DNA from: Isochrysis galbana
Lineage: Eukaryota > Haptophyta > Isochrysidales > Isochrysidaceae
Assembly: GCA_018136815.1 (NCBI GenBank)
Contig: CM030931.1
Location: forward strand, 3,455,611-3,519,610
Direction of reading: 5' to 3'
Length of the DNA stretch: 64,000 nt
Part shown: positions 22,589-32,910 of the stretch, piece by piece
Layout: every line of letters begins with the position of its first letter
How positions within the stretch are numbered: the stretch's first letter is position 1
Notes under the pieces: generated by a model
Databases searched by the model: none
The model's input: the letters and a program-made list of their open reading frames with translations, nothing else
Told to the model about the DNA's origin: nothing
Program-made: the position numbers and the translations under genes

Positions 22589-23195
22589 CGCACGCTCCTG
22601 TGTAGAAGACTCGGGAGTAAGACTTTGATGGTGCCACGTTGACCCACTTACATGGAGGGGCGTCCTGGCATTAAGGCGTTCTGTTGGGCGCACGCTCCTG
22701 TGTAGAAGTCAAGGCCCCTTGGAGGGAGCGTGTGGGCCCAATGAACGCCTTATTGCCCTCAGGCGGTCGCGGCTTCGAAGGCGCGTCTGCGGATCGGGGA
22801 AGGAGCACTAATTGCCAAACCGCCCACCTTCCTGACTACCCAACTTTTTGTACATAACGTTAGTATTATTTTACAACAGAATGCCGTCGTCCACAGCACA
22901 GCCCAACAAATGGTTCGGTGGGGTGTGTTGGATTCGTGTCAGATTCATGGGCGCGAGAGTTTACTTAAGAACCTACTAATATTAACTACGAACTGGTTTG
23001 GTAAATGTAGATGTGCATAAAATCCATCATTATATTCCTTTATACGTTGTATAACTGAGTCATGCAGAACAGAAGGTATGAGTTTACGATTTTGAAACAC
23101 GTTTCCGAATGCAGTCATGATTTCGTCAAATGTATTGGGCGCACGCTCCTGTGTAGAAATCAAGGCCCCTTGGTGGGCCAAATGAAGGCCTTATT
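22589..23195. repeat. Three copies of a hairpin-forming repeat
   Basis: The word CGCACGCTCCTGTGTAGAA occurs at 22589-22607, 22689-22707 and 23140-23158. The middle copy sits in an imperfect foldback of about 80 nt (22672-22752), in which AAGGCGTTC faces GAACGCCTT and GCACGCTCC faces GGGAGCGTG. The foldback is flanked by ATT on both sides, which could be a 3-bp target duplication of a small MITE. Confidence 0.6.
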
Positions 23196-23204
23196 GGTTA
23201 TGAC

Positions 23205-23595
23205 GCGGTTGGTTCGGTGGGCGGTTGGTTCGATGGGGCGGTTGGTTTGGTGGACAATTAGAACCGGGGTGGTCCTCCTCCCTTGACACCCCCTCCTCCT
23301 CCTCCCTTGACACCTCCTCCTCCCTTGACACCCCCTCCTCCTCCTCCCTTGACACCTCCTCCTCCCTTGACACCCCCTCCTCCTCCTCCCTTGACACCTC
23401 CCTTGACACCTCCCTTGACACCTCCCTTGACACCTCCCTTGACACCTTTGACACCTTCTCCTTCGACACCTCTTCCTTCGACACCTCCTCCCTTGACACC
23501 GCCCCCCCCCTGGACCCCACCCCCTCTAACACCTTCTCCTTGGACCCCACCCCCTCGAACACCTCCTCCTTCCTTGACACCCGTCTCTGTCCCTT
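23205..23595. repeat. GGTTGGTTCGGTGG and CCTCCTCCCTTGACA minisatellites
   Basis: GGTTGGTT-type units (23205-23255) are followed by CTCCTCCTCCCTTGACACC-type units to about 23590. The repeat lies directly upstream of the LRR ORF and is in frame with it, where it would read as Thr/Pro/Leu repeats. I regard it as upstream sequence. Confidence 0.8.
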
Positions 23596-23603
23596 TGTTC
23601 ATA

Positions 23604-24799
23604 ATGCCACAGAAGGAACCCCGAGTGGAGGATGAGCCAAAGACCTGTACCAGAATGGCACTGGAGATTGTGATGGATCACTCGCGGCCTGACATTTGTC
23701 ATATCGACGCAACCGACGAGTTATTTGGCCGTCACCTGTCGAGGCTCCTCAGCATCATCACTCATGGGTGCCATCCTCCCACCAACCTCTCGCAAGCATT
23801 ATGCATTGGACTCACCGACGAGCTGATGATTCCAAAGGTGCCTATAGAGCTGTGGTTGTGCCTCTCCGAATCCAACGAAGCACACTTCTGGAAGCGGCTT
23901 GCTGCAGAAGGGACAGCGACGCGTCTTCGGTCGGTGAATTGCAGAGACGGTGAGGCGTTTGTCGAGGCCCTATCCACGGGAGCCTTGAGGAATCTTGAGT
24001 ATCTCTATCTCGATGTTGGCATCGAGGGGATGAAGGCACTGTGCAAGGCTCTTTCCATGGGGGCCTTGCACAATCTCAAACATCTCTACTCTCGCAACAA
24101 CATTGGCCCTGAGGGGATGAAGGCCTTTGCAGAGGCCTTGTCCAAGGGGGCCTTGAACAATCTCGAAAATCTTGTACTTGCATACAACAACATCGGCGAT
24201 GAGGGGATGCAGGCATTTGCTGAGGCCCTATCCAAGGGGGCATTGAACAATCTCGTGGGTCTCAATCTCTTTGTCAATGAAATTGGCAATAAGGAGATGA
24301 AGGCGTTTGCTGAGGCCCTTTCCAAGGGGGCCTTGAACAATCTCAAAAAACTCAGCCTTGATAGCAACAGAATTGGTGATGAGGGGATGCAGGCATTTGC
24401 AGAGGCCATTTCCAAGGGGGAATTGAACAATCTCGTGGATCTCAATCTCTTCTACAACTATTTTGGCCATGAGGGGATGAAGGCATTCGCTGAGGCCCTA
24501 TCCAAGGGGGCCTTGAACAATCTCAAAAGTCTCAAGCTCTCATGCAACAAAATTGGCCATGAGGGCTGAACCTCGCGGACAATAACATTGGCCATGGCGG
24601 AATGATAGCTTTTGCAGATGCCATCTCCAAGGGAGCATTGAACAATCTCAAAAATCTCAATCTCTACGATAACTCGATCGGCGGCGAGGGGATGGCGCTG
24701 GCACACCCGATACGGGTCGCTCACTTCTCAATGGGTGCTCAATCCACCTACTGCAGAAGATGGGCAATACGAAATGCACACTTACTTCCACCCATGTAG
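23604..24799 (+). pseudogene. Leucine-rich-repeat protein (RNI-like), interrupted
   Basis: From ATG 23604 an N-terminal region of about 110 residues (KVPIELWLCLSESNEAHFWKRL) leads into 28-residue ribonuclease-inhibitor-type LRRs of the pattern G-M-KAFAEALSKGALNNL-x-L-x-L-x-x-N-x-I-G-D-E. At 24567 a TGA ends the frame inside a repeat, and LRR sequence resumes in another frame (LNLADNNIGHGGM) for about two more repeats to 24799. The simplest reading is a deletion within one repeat that shifted the frame. Alternatively the first 321 residues are a working truncated protein. It converges on the minus-strand LRR locus at 24864. LRRs of this kind usually mediate protein-protein contacts. Confidence 0.75.
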
Positions 24800-24863
24800 T
24801 CGCCTTCCGAGATGGTCGCACTTGTACTCACCACAGCATTCCTCGTAACGAAGTGCAAAGTGC

Positions 24864-27080
24864 TCATCGCCGATTTTGTTGTGGTAGAGAGCGATTTTTG
24901 AGATTCTTCAAGACCCCCTTGCCAAGGGCCTCGGAGAATGCCCTCATTCCCTCTTGGCCAATTTTGTTGTACCAGAGATCGAGATGTTTGAGATTGCTCA
25001 AGGCCCCCTTGGATATGGCCTGGGCAAATGCCTTCATCCCCTCATCACCAATAGTGTTGCTTTGAAGAATGAGATCTTCGAGATTGTTCAAGGCCCCCTT
25101 GGATACGGCCTCTGCAAATGCCTTCATCCCGTCATTGCCGATGTTATTGTACGTGAGATCGTGATGTTTGAGATTGTTCAAGGCCCCCTTGGATATGGCC
25201 TCTGCAAATGCCTTCATTCCCTCATCACCGAATTGGTTGGAGGAGAGCATGAGTTTCACGAGATTGTTCAAGGCCCCCATGGATATGGCCTCTGCAAACC
25301 CTTTCATCATCCCCTCATCGCCAATGCAATTGTTCATGAGATTAAGATTGTTGAGATTCTTCAAGCCCCCCTCGGAGATGGCCCCTGCAAATGCCTTCAT
25401 TCCCTCATCGCCAATATTGCTGTTGCAGAGTTCGAGATTTTTGAGATTGTTCAAGGCCCCTCCCTTGGATATGGCCTCTGCAAATGCCTTCATTCCCTCA
25501 TTGCTGATGTTCTTGTACGTGAGATCAAGAGTTTCAAGATTGTTCAAGGCCCCTTTGGATATGGCCTCTGCAAATGCCTTCATTCCCTCATCACCAAACT
25601 GGTTGGAGGAGAGCATGAGTTTCACGAGATTGTTCAAGGCCCCCATGGATATGGCCTCTGCAAACCCTTTCATCCCCTCATCGCCAATGCAGTTGTTCAT
25701 AAGATTAAGATTGTTGAGATTCTTCAAGCCCCCCTCGGAGATGGCCCTTGCAAATGCCTTGATTCCCTCATCGCCAATATTGCTGTTGTAGATTTCGAGA
25801 TTTTCGAGATTGTTCAAGGCCCCCCCCTTGGATATAGCCTCTGCAAATGCCTCCATCCCCTCATTGCCTATTTTGTTGTACCTTAGATCGAGAGTTTGGA
25901 GATTGTTCAAGGCCCCCATGGATAGAACAAGCGCAAATGCCTTCATCCCTTGTTGTCCAATTGTGTTCCAACTCAAATCGAGATTGGTTAGATTCTTCAG
26001 TGCCCCCTTGGATAAAGCCTCTGTCAAGACTACCATCACCTCGTCGTCAATCTCGTTCTTGGACAATTTGATATGTGTGAGATTGTCCAAGGCCCCCTCG
26101 GAGAGCATCTGAAGAAATGCCTTCATCAAGTCTTTGCCAAAGTAGTTCCACGCAAGATCGAGATGTTTGAGATTGTTCAACCCCCCGTTGGAGAGAGTGT
26201 TCATGAAGTCCTTCATCCCCTCAGGGCCAACATTGTTGTCCGCAAGATAGAGATGTGTGAGATTCTTCAAGGCGCCCTTGGAGAGGGCCTCGGTAAGCAT
26301 CTTCATACCTTCGTTGCGTAGATCGTGATTGTTCAAGTCGAGCGACTACATGAAAGGAAAGGGGGGGGGGGGAGTATGGCAAACAAAGGAGGGGTATCAA
26401 ACAAAGGAAAAGCACCTTACCGTCAATCGATCCATCGCCTCCTTGGATAGAGCGTCGGTAAATGCGCGCATCCCCTCCAGAGTGGTGTGACGGAGTGAAT
26501 GCTGTTTGAATGCAAGGTGTGGTTGCTCCTAAGATCGAGTGTTTTGAGCTCATTCAAGCTCCCCTTGGAGATGGCCTCTGCAAACGCGTCCATCCCCTCG
26601 GTCCCGTTGTGATGGAGACTGAGAGTGACAAGATTCTCCAAGCCCCCAAGAGCCTTGGCAAATGCCTTCATCCCCGTGTCGCCGATCGAGCACCCCGTGA
26701 GATTGAGATGTTGGAGGTTGGTCCATGGACAGAGCTTCGAAGAATGTCTTGATTCCCTCCTCGCTACACTGGCTACGCCTGAACCCGAGGGTGGTGAGAG
26801 CATGGAAGACCCCCTTGGAGATGGCCTCCGTAAATGCCCTCAATGCCTCATCATCGATCTCGTAGGTGACGAGGACGAGAGTTTGGAGACGAGTCAAGGT
26901 GCCCTTGGAGAGCGCCTCGGTAAACGCGATCAATCCCTCCGATGCAATACGGTTGCACATGAGATTGTTGAGATTGTGCAAAGCCCCCATGGATAGAGCC
27001 TCAGCAAATGACCTCAGATGGGAACAAAGGGGACGGAAGGGAAGCGGCGAGAGGCGCGGCGGAAGTTGGGGGGTGGCCAA
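24864..27080 (-). CDS. Leucine-rich-repeat protein (RNI-like), 3' exon intact, 5' part frameshifted
   Basis: The large 3' exon (26345-24864) encodes about 17 uninterrupted 28-residue LRRs of the same type as the plus-strand neighbour. A 75-nt intron (26346-26420, ACG/GTAAGG ... CATGTAG) joins it in phase to GMRAFTDALSKEAMDRLT. Further upstream, LRR sequence (from 27080) continues in one frame to FFEALSM, then in another frame (TNLQHLNLTGCSIGDTGM ...), then back to the first before the intron. The 5' part therefore carries at least two indels or undetected introns. Within the large exon a block containing LMLSSNQFGDEGM is duplicated with a 366-nt offset (25235 versus 25601). The function of the protein is unknown. 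Confidence 0.7.
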
Positions 27081-27099
27081 TGACGGGCTGGACCACCTC

Positions 27100-27599
27100 C
27101 TCAGCAGAGAAAGGCGGGAGGACGGGCTTGGGCGAGGGCGAGCGCGACGACGGAGCGGACATGGCTGGGAGGGTCGGGATGGATAGGCTGAGGCTGAGAG
27201 AGTGGTGAGGTTTGGTATTGATTGAGGTAGTGTATCGAGACTATATCGCAGTAAACTATGTCAAACGGGTAAATGAATGGGCGAATGTAGGACCCTGCGA
27301 CGGTGACTCGTGGCTAGCCTGCAAGGAGGGAACATAGAAACGCAAACAACTTCTAAAACAAAAAGGTCCATCGCGGATGCGACATGGACGGGGAAGTGGC
27401 ACGGAGCGCGAATCGGAGGGACGGAGGATGTAAGGAGTAAGGAAGGGCGCGGCGAGCAGATGCCACTTGCTTGGGACTCGTAGGGACTCGTAGACTCGAA
27501 AGGAAGACTCGGAAGACTCGGGGCTTGGGGGTACTCAGGGGGCTACAGGTCACCAACAGGCGACACAACGGGTAAAACACACAAATCAACACTCCGCAC
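27100..27599. other. Intergenic with ACTCG-type short repeats
   Basis: Contains GACTCGTAG and AAGACTCGG repeats near 27475-27530. No gene recognised. Confidence 0.45.
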
Positions 27600-27960
27600 T
27601 CAAACATTAACAGTAACAGGCCGGAAAAATACGTTAAACGAACCCCCTCTGGTGAGCAGATTCAGGAGTGTCCACCCATTCGTAGGCCATCGCGCGAGAC
27701 GACGTGGCCTAGGTACTCGGCGGAGGTGGCGAAGAAGACGCACTTTGACATTTTGCACGTTAGACCGGCCCATATGAGACGCTCCAAGACGAGATCGAGA
27801 CGACGCAGCATCTGTTCGAAGGAGGCTTCTGTCCTCTCTTCGAGCTTCGAGGGACGCACCGACTCCTGTAGACCAAACTCCGACGTCGTTCAAGTAGGGC
27901 ATGCAGATTTCCCACGCGAGTCCACCTAGAACGGCGTCCATCACGCGGCACATGTAGGGG
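27600..27960 (-). pseudogene. Ty3/gypsy reverse transcriptase fragment
   Basis: Minus-strand frames encode MCRVMDAVLGGLAWEICMPY followed by L-N-D-V in place of the catalytic Y-L-D-D-V. After a frameshift comes FEQMLRRLDLVLERLIWAGL and EYLGHVVSRDGLRM, the standard RT continuation. The same MDAVLGGLAWEICMPYLDD block is present intact at 45650 (minus). The Asp to Asn change in the catalytic box and the frameshift mean the copy is inactive. Confidence 0.85.
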
Positions 27961-27965
27961 GCAAC

Positions 27966-28250
27966 GGCGGAGGGGGGGGGGGGAAATCTGCGGAGGGGGG
28001 GGGGGGGAATGTGCGGACGGCGGAGGGGGGGGAACGGCGGAGGGGGGGGGGGGGGGAGGGCGGAGGGGGGGGAACGGCGAACGGCGGAGGGGGGGGAGGA
28101 AATCTGCGGAGGGGGGGGGAGGAAATCTGCGAAGGGGGGGGGAAATCTGCGGAGGGGGGGGGGGGACTGCAGAAGGGGGGTGAGACTGCAGAAGGGGGGT
28201 GAAATGCAGAGGGGGGGGGGGGAGGGGGAAGGGAATGCAGAGGGGCCCAG
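27966..28250. repeat. G-run minisatellite
   Basis: Runs of 8-14 G alternate with CGGA, AACGGC and AAATCTGC units. It lies between the RT fragment and the LTR-like sequence, and may mark the site of an internal deletion of the chromovirus. It could form G-quadruplexes on the plus strand. Confidence 0.85.
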
Positions 28251-28261
28251 TTCTGTTACCT

Positions 28262-29275
28262 GCATTTCTTACCTTAAACGCGTGAACAATTACCGTAACG
28301 GTAAAAATAAAACTCCAATCCTCGAATTTCGAGACGAAAATCGGCGAACCAGGACTTGAGCCCAAGGAGAATCCGAATCTGCACGCCTTGCGCGACCACG
28401 GCGAACATAGAAAAAAAACTTTCAAATATTCTTACCGCACTCGCGGCGAATGGAACCACTACCTACTACACGTAGCACGTAGCATACTTTCTACACCCCC
28501 ACTCCCCCGGCCCTTCTCCCCCCGCCATAAGGCGGCTCCCCCCGTGCACTACTAGGGGGATAAGGGTGAAGGGCTTAGATATGGTCCGGTGGCCCGCGCC
28601 CCCCCCGGTGATCTTTCCCCCCCTTCCTCCTGTGTCTCCGAGTGGGCGGCCGACTCTGTCCCGACTTATCCTGTAAACAGGAGCGGGACTTACCAATTTT
28701 TCGGTGGGCGGAGCTCTCGCTCCGCCCACCCCCTTCTCCGCGCTCTCTCTCCCCTCTCCTGCGGCACGCGCGATGGCGCGCCTGCGGCAGGCCTCCAGCT
28801 GCCCTCTGGCGGCCCCTGGAGGCTCCTGGAGGCCAGCTCAGGGGGCAGAGGAGGCTGGGGCTGGGCCCTGGCCTCCCCTGCCTCCCCCTCGCTGGCGCTC
28901 GTGAGCCTCCGGGGCCCCCACGCTGCACCTGTCTGCCTGTCGACCAGGGGGGGAGGGGGGGTTGGAGCAATGGGCTGGTCACGAGGGGCCAGGATGGGCG
29001 AATGGGGCGATCCTGTGGGGAAGGGAGTGGGTCAGTAGGGCAGTGGCCTCCTGGCAAGCCATCAGGCGTGCCAGGAGGATGAGTGGTTCCCCCATGGTCC
29101 ATGGCAGGGGAGGAGTGGAGAGAGGGGAGAGGGGGGGGCTCGTGCCCCCCCATGGGGCAACCAAGTATAAACTTAGTTGTGCCACGGCGAACATAGAAGA
29201 CGGTATATAGCGAAGAAAGCTCGTACTCGTGCCGAAATATTCATGCCAAAAGAGGCCTGAATACAACAAGGTGCA
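28262..29275 (-). mobile_element. Chromovirus LTR-like sequence split by a LINE insertion
   Basis: Sequence 28262-28412 aligns with 46875-47000 (shared TACCTTAAACG, CAATT..GTAAC, TTTCGAGAC, GGACTTGAG and GAATCCGAATCTG). The match continues after the LINE at 29199-29275 (ATATTCATGCC, GAATACAACA). Both copies lie upstream, in minus orientation, of chromovirus coding remnants, so this is best read as the 5' LTR or leader. Confidence 0.6.
28413..29181 (-). mobile_element. Short LINE-type insertion with 17-bp target duplication
   Basis: It is flanked by CCACGGCGAACATAGAA at 28396-28412 and 29182-29198. The minus strand starts ACAACTAAGTTTATACTT and encodes the MACQE-family peptide. It ends with ATTCGCCGCGAGTGCGGTAA and a T-rich tail, as in the fragment at 17040-17275. 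It has no endonuclease or reverse transcriptase and must have been mobilised in trans or be a deleted copy. It sits inside the LTR described above and is therefore younger. Confidence 0.85.
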
Positions 29276-29465
29276 GAGGCAGAGGGGGGGCGAGGGGCGA
29301 GGGGCGAGGGGCGAGGGGGGCGGTAAAATGGTAAAACCCACCATTTTCCTCGGCAATGGTTCGTGGAGGCAGGTAAGCCCCCCAGGAGGTTTATCTTAGG
29401 CTTCGGAGAACGAGAACGGTCAAAAATGCAGCCCCAGCCCCCCTCCTAGCCCTGCTAGTTATAGT

Positions 29466-29600
29466 TATTTATAAATATCACTGTTTGACCGCCCTGCTAT
29501 TTATATTACAAGTAGCATACCCTAAGATCTCGTGATAAAACCTCAAACTTGACTTGGTGCATTTTCACCTTTGGAAGTCAAAAGCCCTTTTTGACCGGCT
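29466..29600. repeat. Dispersed repeat related to the 37.3-kb palindrome
   Basis: The words GTAGCATACCCTAA, CGTGATAAAACCTCAA, TTGACTTGGTG and AAAAGCCCT..TTTGACCG recur in the same order at 37210-37310 and in both arms of the palindrome at 37325-37632. No coding capacity. Confidence 0.7.
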
Positions 29601-29699
29601 ACGTCTGGTCACTTAGCCCTAGCCGATTGTATCACGTATCACGTAACACGTAACAACGTAAGAAGCCCACCTTGGGGCTCTACTAGGGTTAAAACCATA

Positions 29700-29830
29700 A
29701 AACTTGCCGTCTGTGACAGAAATGAGGATTTTCTTTTCCTCCCCCCCCCCCCCCCGGCGTGCGAGGCGCGAGGCGCGACCCGCGCGTCGGCTCCCCCCCC
29801 CCCCCCCCCCCCCCCGCTCCCTCCCTCGAC
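29700..29830. repeat. Poly-C tracts
   Basis: Two C-runs of about 16 and 23 bases. Such runs are also places where assemblies fail. Confidence 0.8.
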
Positions 29831-29927
29831 ATCCGGATACCTAGAATCACATTAAAAGGCAAGGAAGAATAGGGGAATCAACACTCATATGAGAAAGTGG
29901 GAGAGGGAGGGTCGTCTCGCGCGCGCG

Positions 29928-30817
29928 ATGGGGGGCTCCGCCTCCAAGCCTGACGAGGAGGTGGCGGCGGAACCAGGCGGCGGCTTCAGCGTGCGGATGA
30001 CGCCCGCGCTGCTCGAGCGCGCCGCCGATTCGCCCGTTGCCTCGCAGCAGCTCGTCACTGCCACGCGCGCAGAGATCGAGACGCAGCTGCAGCTAGCGTT
30101 TGAGCAGGGCGCTGAGTACGCCCTCGCGGCTCTCAAGCAGCAGCAGGCGAGCGGCGGCGGCGCCCGACCCCATCCCACCTCATCCCAGCCCACCGGACTC
30201 ATACCGCCATCTATTCTCCCCCCTTACCTCGAAGCATACACACACGCGCGCCCTGACACGGCACATATCTTTGTGCTGCAATATATGAAGGCAAGGAAAG
30301 GGCGGGAGAGGACAAGGAGGGGGGGAATCTCTGCACCCGGAACCTCTAATCGCGAATGGCCCTCTCAGGTGGAGGAGCGGACGAGGGAGCTCGAAGCGCA
30401 AATTGTCAATGCGAGGGAACAGACGGCCCTCAGAGAAGCAGAGATAGCCACCAAAGTGGAGGCGCTACACGAGCGTGAATATCGGTGAGAATGCCCTTGC
30501 ACATAGAACAAAGGATTTCCTGTCGGTGACTCGCGAATCACTTATTATTCGCTGCACTGCTTTGCGATGCGCCCGCGCAGCTCATTGCTCCCTCACATGT
30601 CGGCCCATACAGTCCGCCGATGAAGCCAAGGGGGTGCAAGGAAGAGCGTGACATGGTACTCGAGTGCTATCAAAGCAATCGTGGCCGCTCACCGGGCGAC
30701 ATCGTCTTCGCTTGTGAAGTTCCCGTGAATAAGCTTGTTGAATGTGCGGAGCTCGTGCGACTGGCAACGCTTGAGAAGATCATACCTGGCAGTATGCCGC
30801 CGGAACAAGCTGGTTGA
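29928..30817 (+). CDS. MIC19/CHCHD3-like MICOS subunit
   Basis: It probably helps form mitochondrial cristae junctions in the intermembrane space. Exons 29928-30146, 30369-30484 and 30613-30817 give 179 aa. The start MGGSASK is a likely N-myristoylation signal, as in CHCHD3. Residues 10-60 resemble the DUF737-type region (GFSVRMTPALLERAADS). A charged coiled coil follows (QVEERTRELEAQIVNAREQ). The C-terminus holds a twin CX9C motif, Cys120/Cys130 and Cys146/Cys156, the CHCH fold. Intron 1 (30147-30368) would use a GC donor (CAG/GCGAGC) and a CTCAG acceptor. It is 222 nt, a multiple of three, so its retention leaves the frame open. Intron 2 (30485-30612) is GT-AG and restores the CHCH frame. 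The length fits the family. Confidence 0.8.
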
Positions 30818-32910
30818 GCACTTTGTGGACCAGTGGGAGTAAAGGAATGCAATGCCAGCTAGGTGGCCGCCTCAGGAAATCTTCTCATGGGCAGTAGGCC
30901 AGCCAATAACAGCGATGTGATCCTCGCATCGATAAGAACTCGTCAACGCTGTGAGTTGCTTTCGTGCACCGGCAGCTGGGCCACATCAAAAACATATCTG
31001 TGCGGCCAGGAGAGGAAATCGGGGCAAGCATCTTGATGACATAATCGCCATCACACAAGATAGAGTACATGCGGCGGAAAGCCCTCGTCGTAGTGCACGA
31101 CTTGGGCAGCAGATCTAGCCTCTTTGTATTCATGGAGCCCATCATGAGGTGCTGATCCCTCGCAAACATGATTTTCATGACGTCTCCATATCATGTGTGA
31201 GATGCACTTGTATCTGCTTGGCGGTCTCCATCGCAATGACGGCAATGTTGGGCTGCACCTTGTGACATCTTATCTATGAGAGCAACGCAAGCACAAGAGT
31301 TCAACTGTTGAGTTTCTTTCACTTGAAAGACAAAAATTCTTCTGTTCGCAGCTTTTGCGAGCTCACAATCGTCACCGTGGTCAAAAGCTGTGTATGTGTA
31401 TGCTATTGTACCAGCATGGTTGCGCCTTATGCCACGTGTGCTTGTGGCTTCCTCCTCGGTGGATTTGGCGCGTGTAGTAAAGTGCAGCGCAGGACATGCG
31501 TAGGTACGGCTCGCTGGATCGGGCCAGCCTTACATTCTTACAGTGAGAAGTGGGAGGGGAGGCAAGCTACTCACGCGAAATTTTATTTTCATGTTTACGT
31601 GAAAGATTGGATCTACGTGAGCAGCGATGGCGATAGCAGCCGTCGCTCTCTGGCGGGCTGTCCGCTAGAAGACAGCGCGGCCGCAGCAGCCATTTCTGGC
31701 GTTGCCCACAGATGAGAAAGTTGCCCACGGCACATCTTTGTGCGGGACCGCTGGCAGCTGGTGCTGCGATGGCGATGGATGCACGAATGCACGAACGATT
31801 ATCCGGCTCAGCTGCCACTCACTCGCGCTATGTCTGCGCTCGCGCTGGAATCCTCGATACGAATTTTCTGAGGTATCGGTATATCTTCCGAAATACGGCA
31901 CTTTCACTTTAATGTTGAAGTAAAAAATCCTGTTTCTTTTCCGGTGCCGCCCGTGAGTGCGTGGCGTCACCCTCGGTTGGGGGTGATCAGTCTGGCCGCA
32001 CGGGTGCATGCCCGCGCGGTCACATTCGACGCCAGGTTGTATGAGCAGCCGCAGCCGGCGACGAGCTTTCTCTTCACGAGGGGTCTTCAAAATATAGGGG
32101 GGGGGGGGGGGGGGCAGCGGCAGGGGGGGCGGCCTTTTCTCCTTTCTTTTTACGTATTGTAATTGTATACCAATACCAATGTTTTGCGGTTTCTTTGTTC
32201 TTTGTCTCTCCGCACCGACGCAACACGCGCGCACAATCTTCTTGACCCTGACTATTGCTATCTTCATGCGGAGGCGGGGATAGTAAAGTGCGAAAGTTTT
32301 GCACAAGCACAAAACTGCTTGGGGGGGGGGGTCATGGTTAGGCGCAAAACGTCTTACACTCTTGCACTTACCTAACCCTACACCCTACCCCTCGGCACAC
32401 CCAAATCTCGGAGAGCGTTTTGGACAGGAGGATAAGGAGACCCAGAGCGCTTGGGGCTTCTCTTATTACAACCAATATGCACACTGTGGTATTTGCTTTA
32501 GCTTTGGCACTTGTTTGCAACAGCTACCATCCCATTAGAGCTCCATCTAGGCGGCATGCTATCTACCCTTGCAGAGTGTGAATTCCAATCGCAAAAGCGC
32601 AGCGACACGATATTCGGGCTAGGCACACACAAACACACACGAACTTCATCCATCCATCTACATTCCTTTGCCAACTGGGGTCATACATCGCACACATGAA
32701 ACAGGACGATATTTTGTGTACTAGTACAAGCCGATTCGTGGGAGGAGTGCTGTGTTGCCGTGTGCATGCATACACGCGTGGCGCCCCTAATTTGACTGCT
32801 ACAATCGAATCGACTCACTTCATGAGGAGGCTGCCGTGCTACTGATCTACAAAGGATGGGTGGACGAAGCTAGCAATCGTCTGAGATGCTTGCTGATCTA
32901 ACAACACGAC
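30818..32910. other. Intergenic, one possible gene fragment
   Basis: A minus-strand frame at 30885-31178 (starting MKIMFARDQHLMMGSMNTKR) has protein-like composition but no recognised domain and no visible partner exons. The rest has a G-run (32094-32126), CACA-rich stretches (32625-32640) and nothing recognisable. Confidence 0.4.

Noticed and set aside
23270-23600. CRISPR-like array of regular short repeats
   Set aside because: The units are continuous minisatellite copies without unique spacers, and the host is eukaryotic.
23283-23603. Thr/Pro-rich N-terminal extension of the LRR protein
   Set aside because: It comes from a minisatellite upstream of ATG 23604. The first ordinary sequence starts at that ATG.
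24954-25886. Plus-strand frames of 200-310 codons opposite the LRR gene
   Set aside because: They are antisense shadows of the minus-strand LRR repeats, whose LxxLxLxxN pattern is the genuine signal.
27760-28425. Pro/Phe/Ser-rich frame linking RT to the LTR
   Set aside because: It reads through the G-run minisatellite and has no domain in that part.
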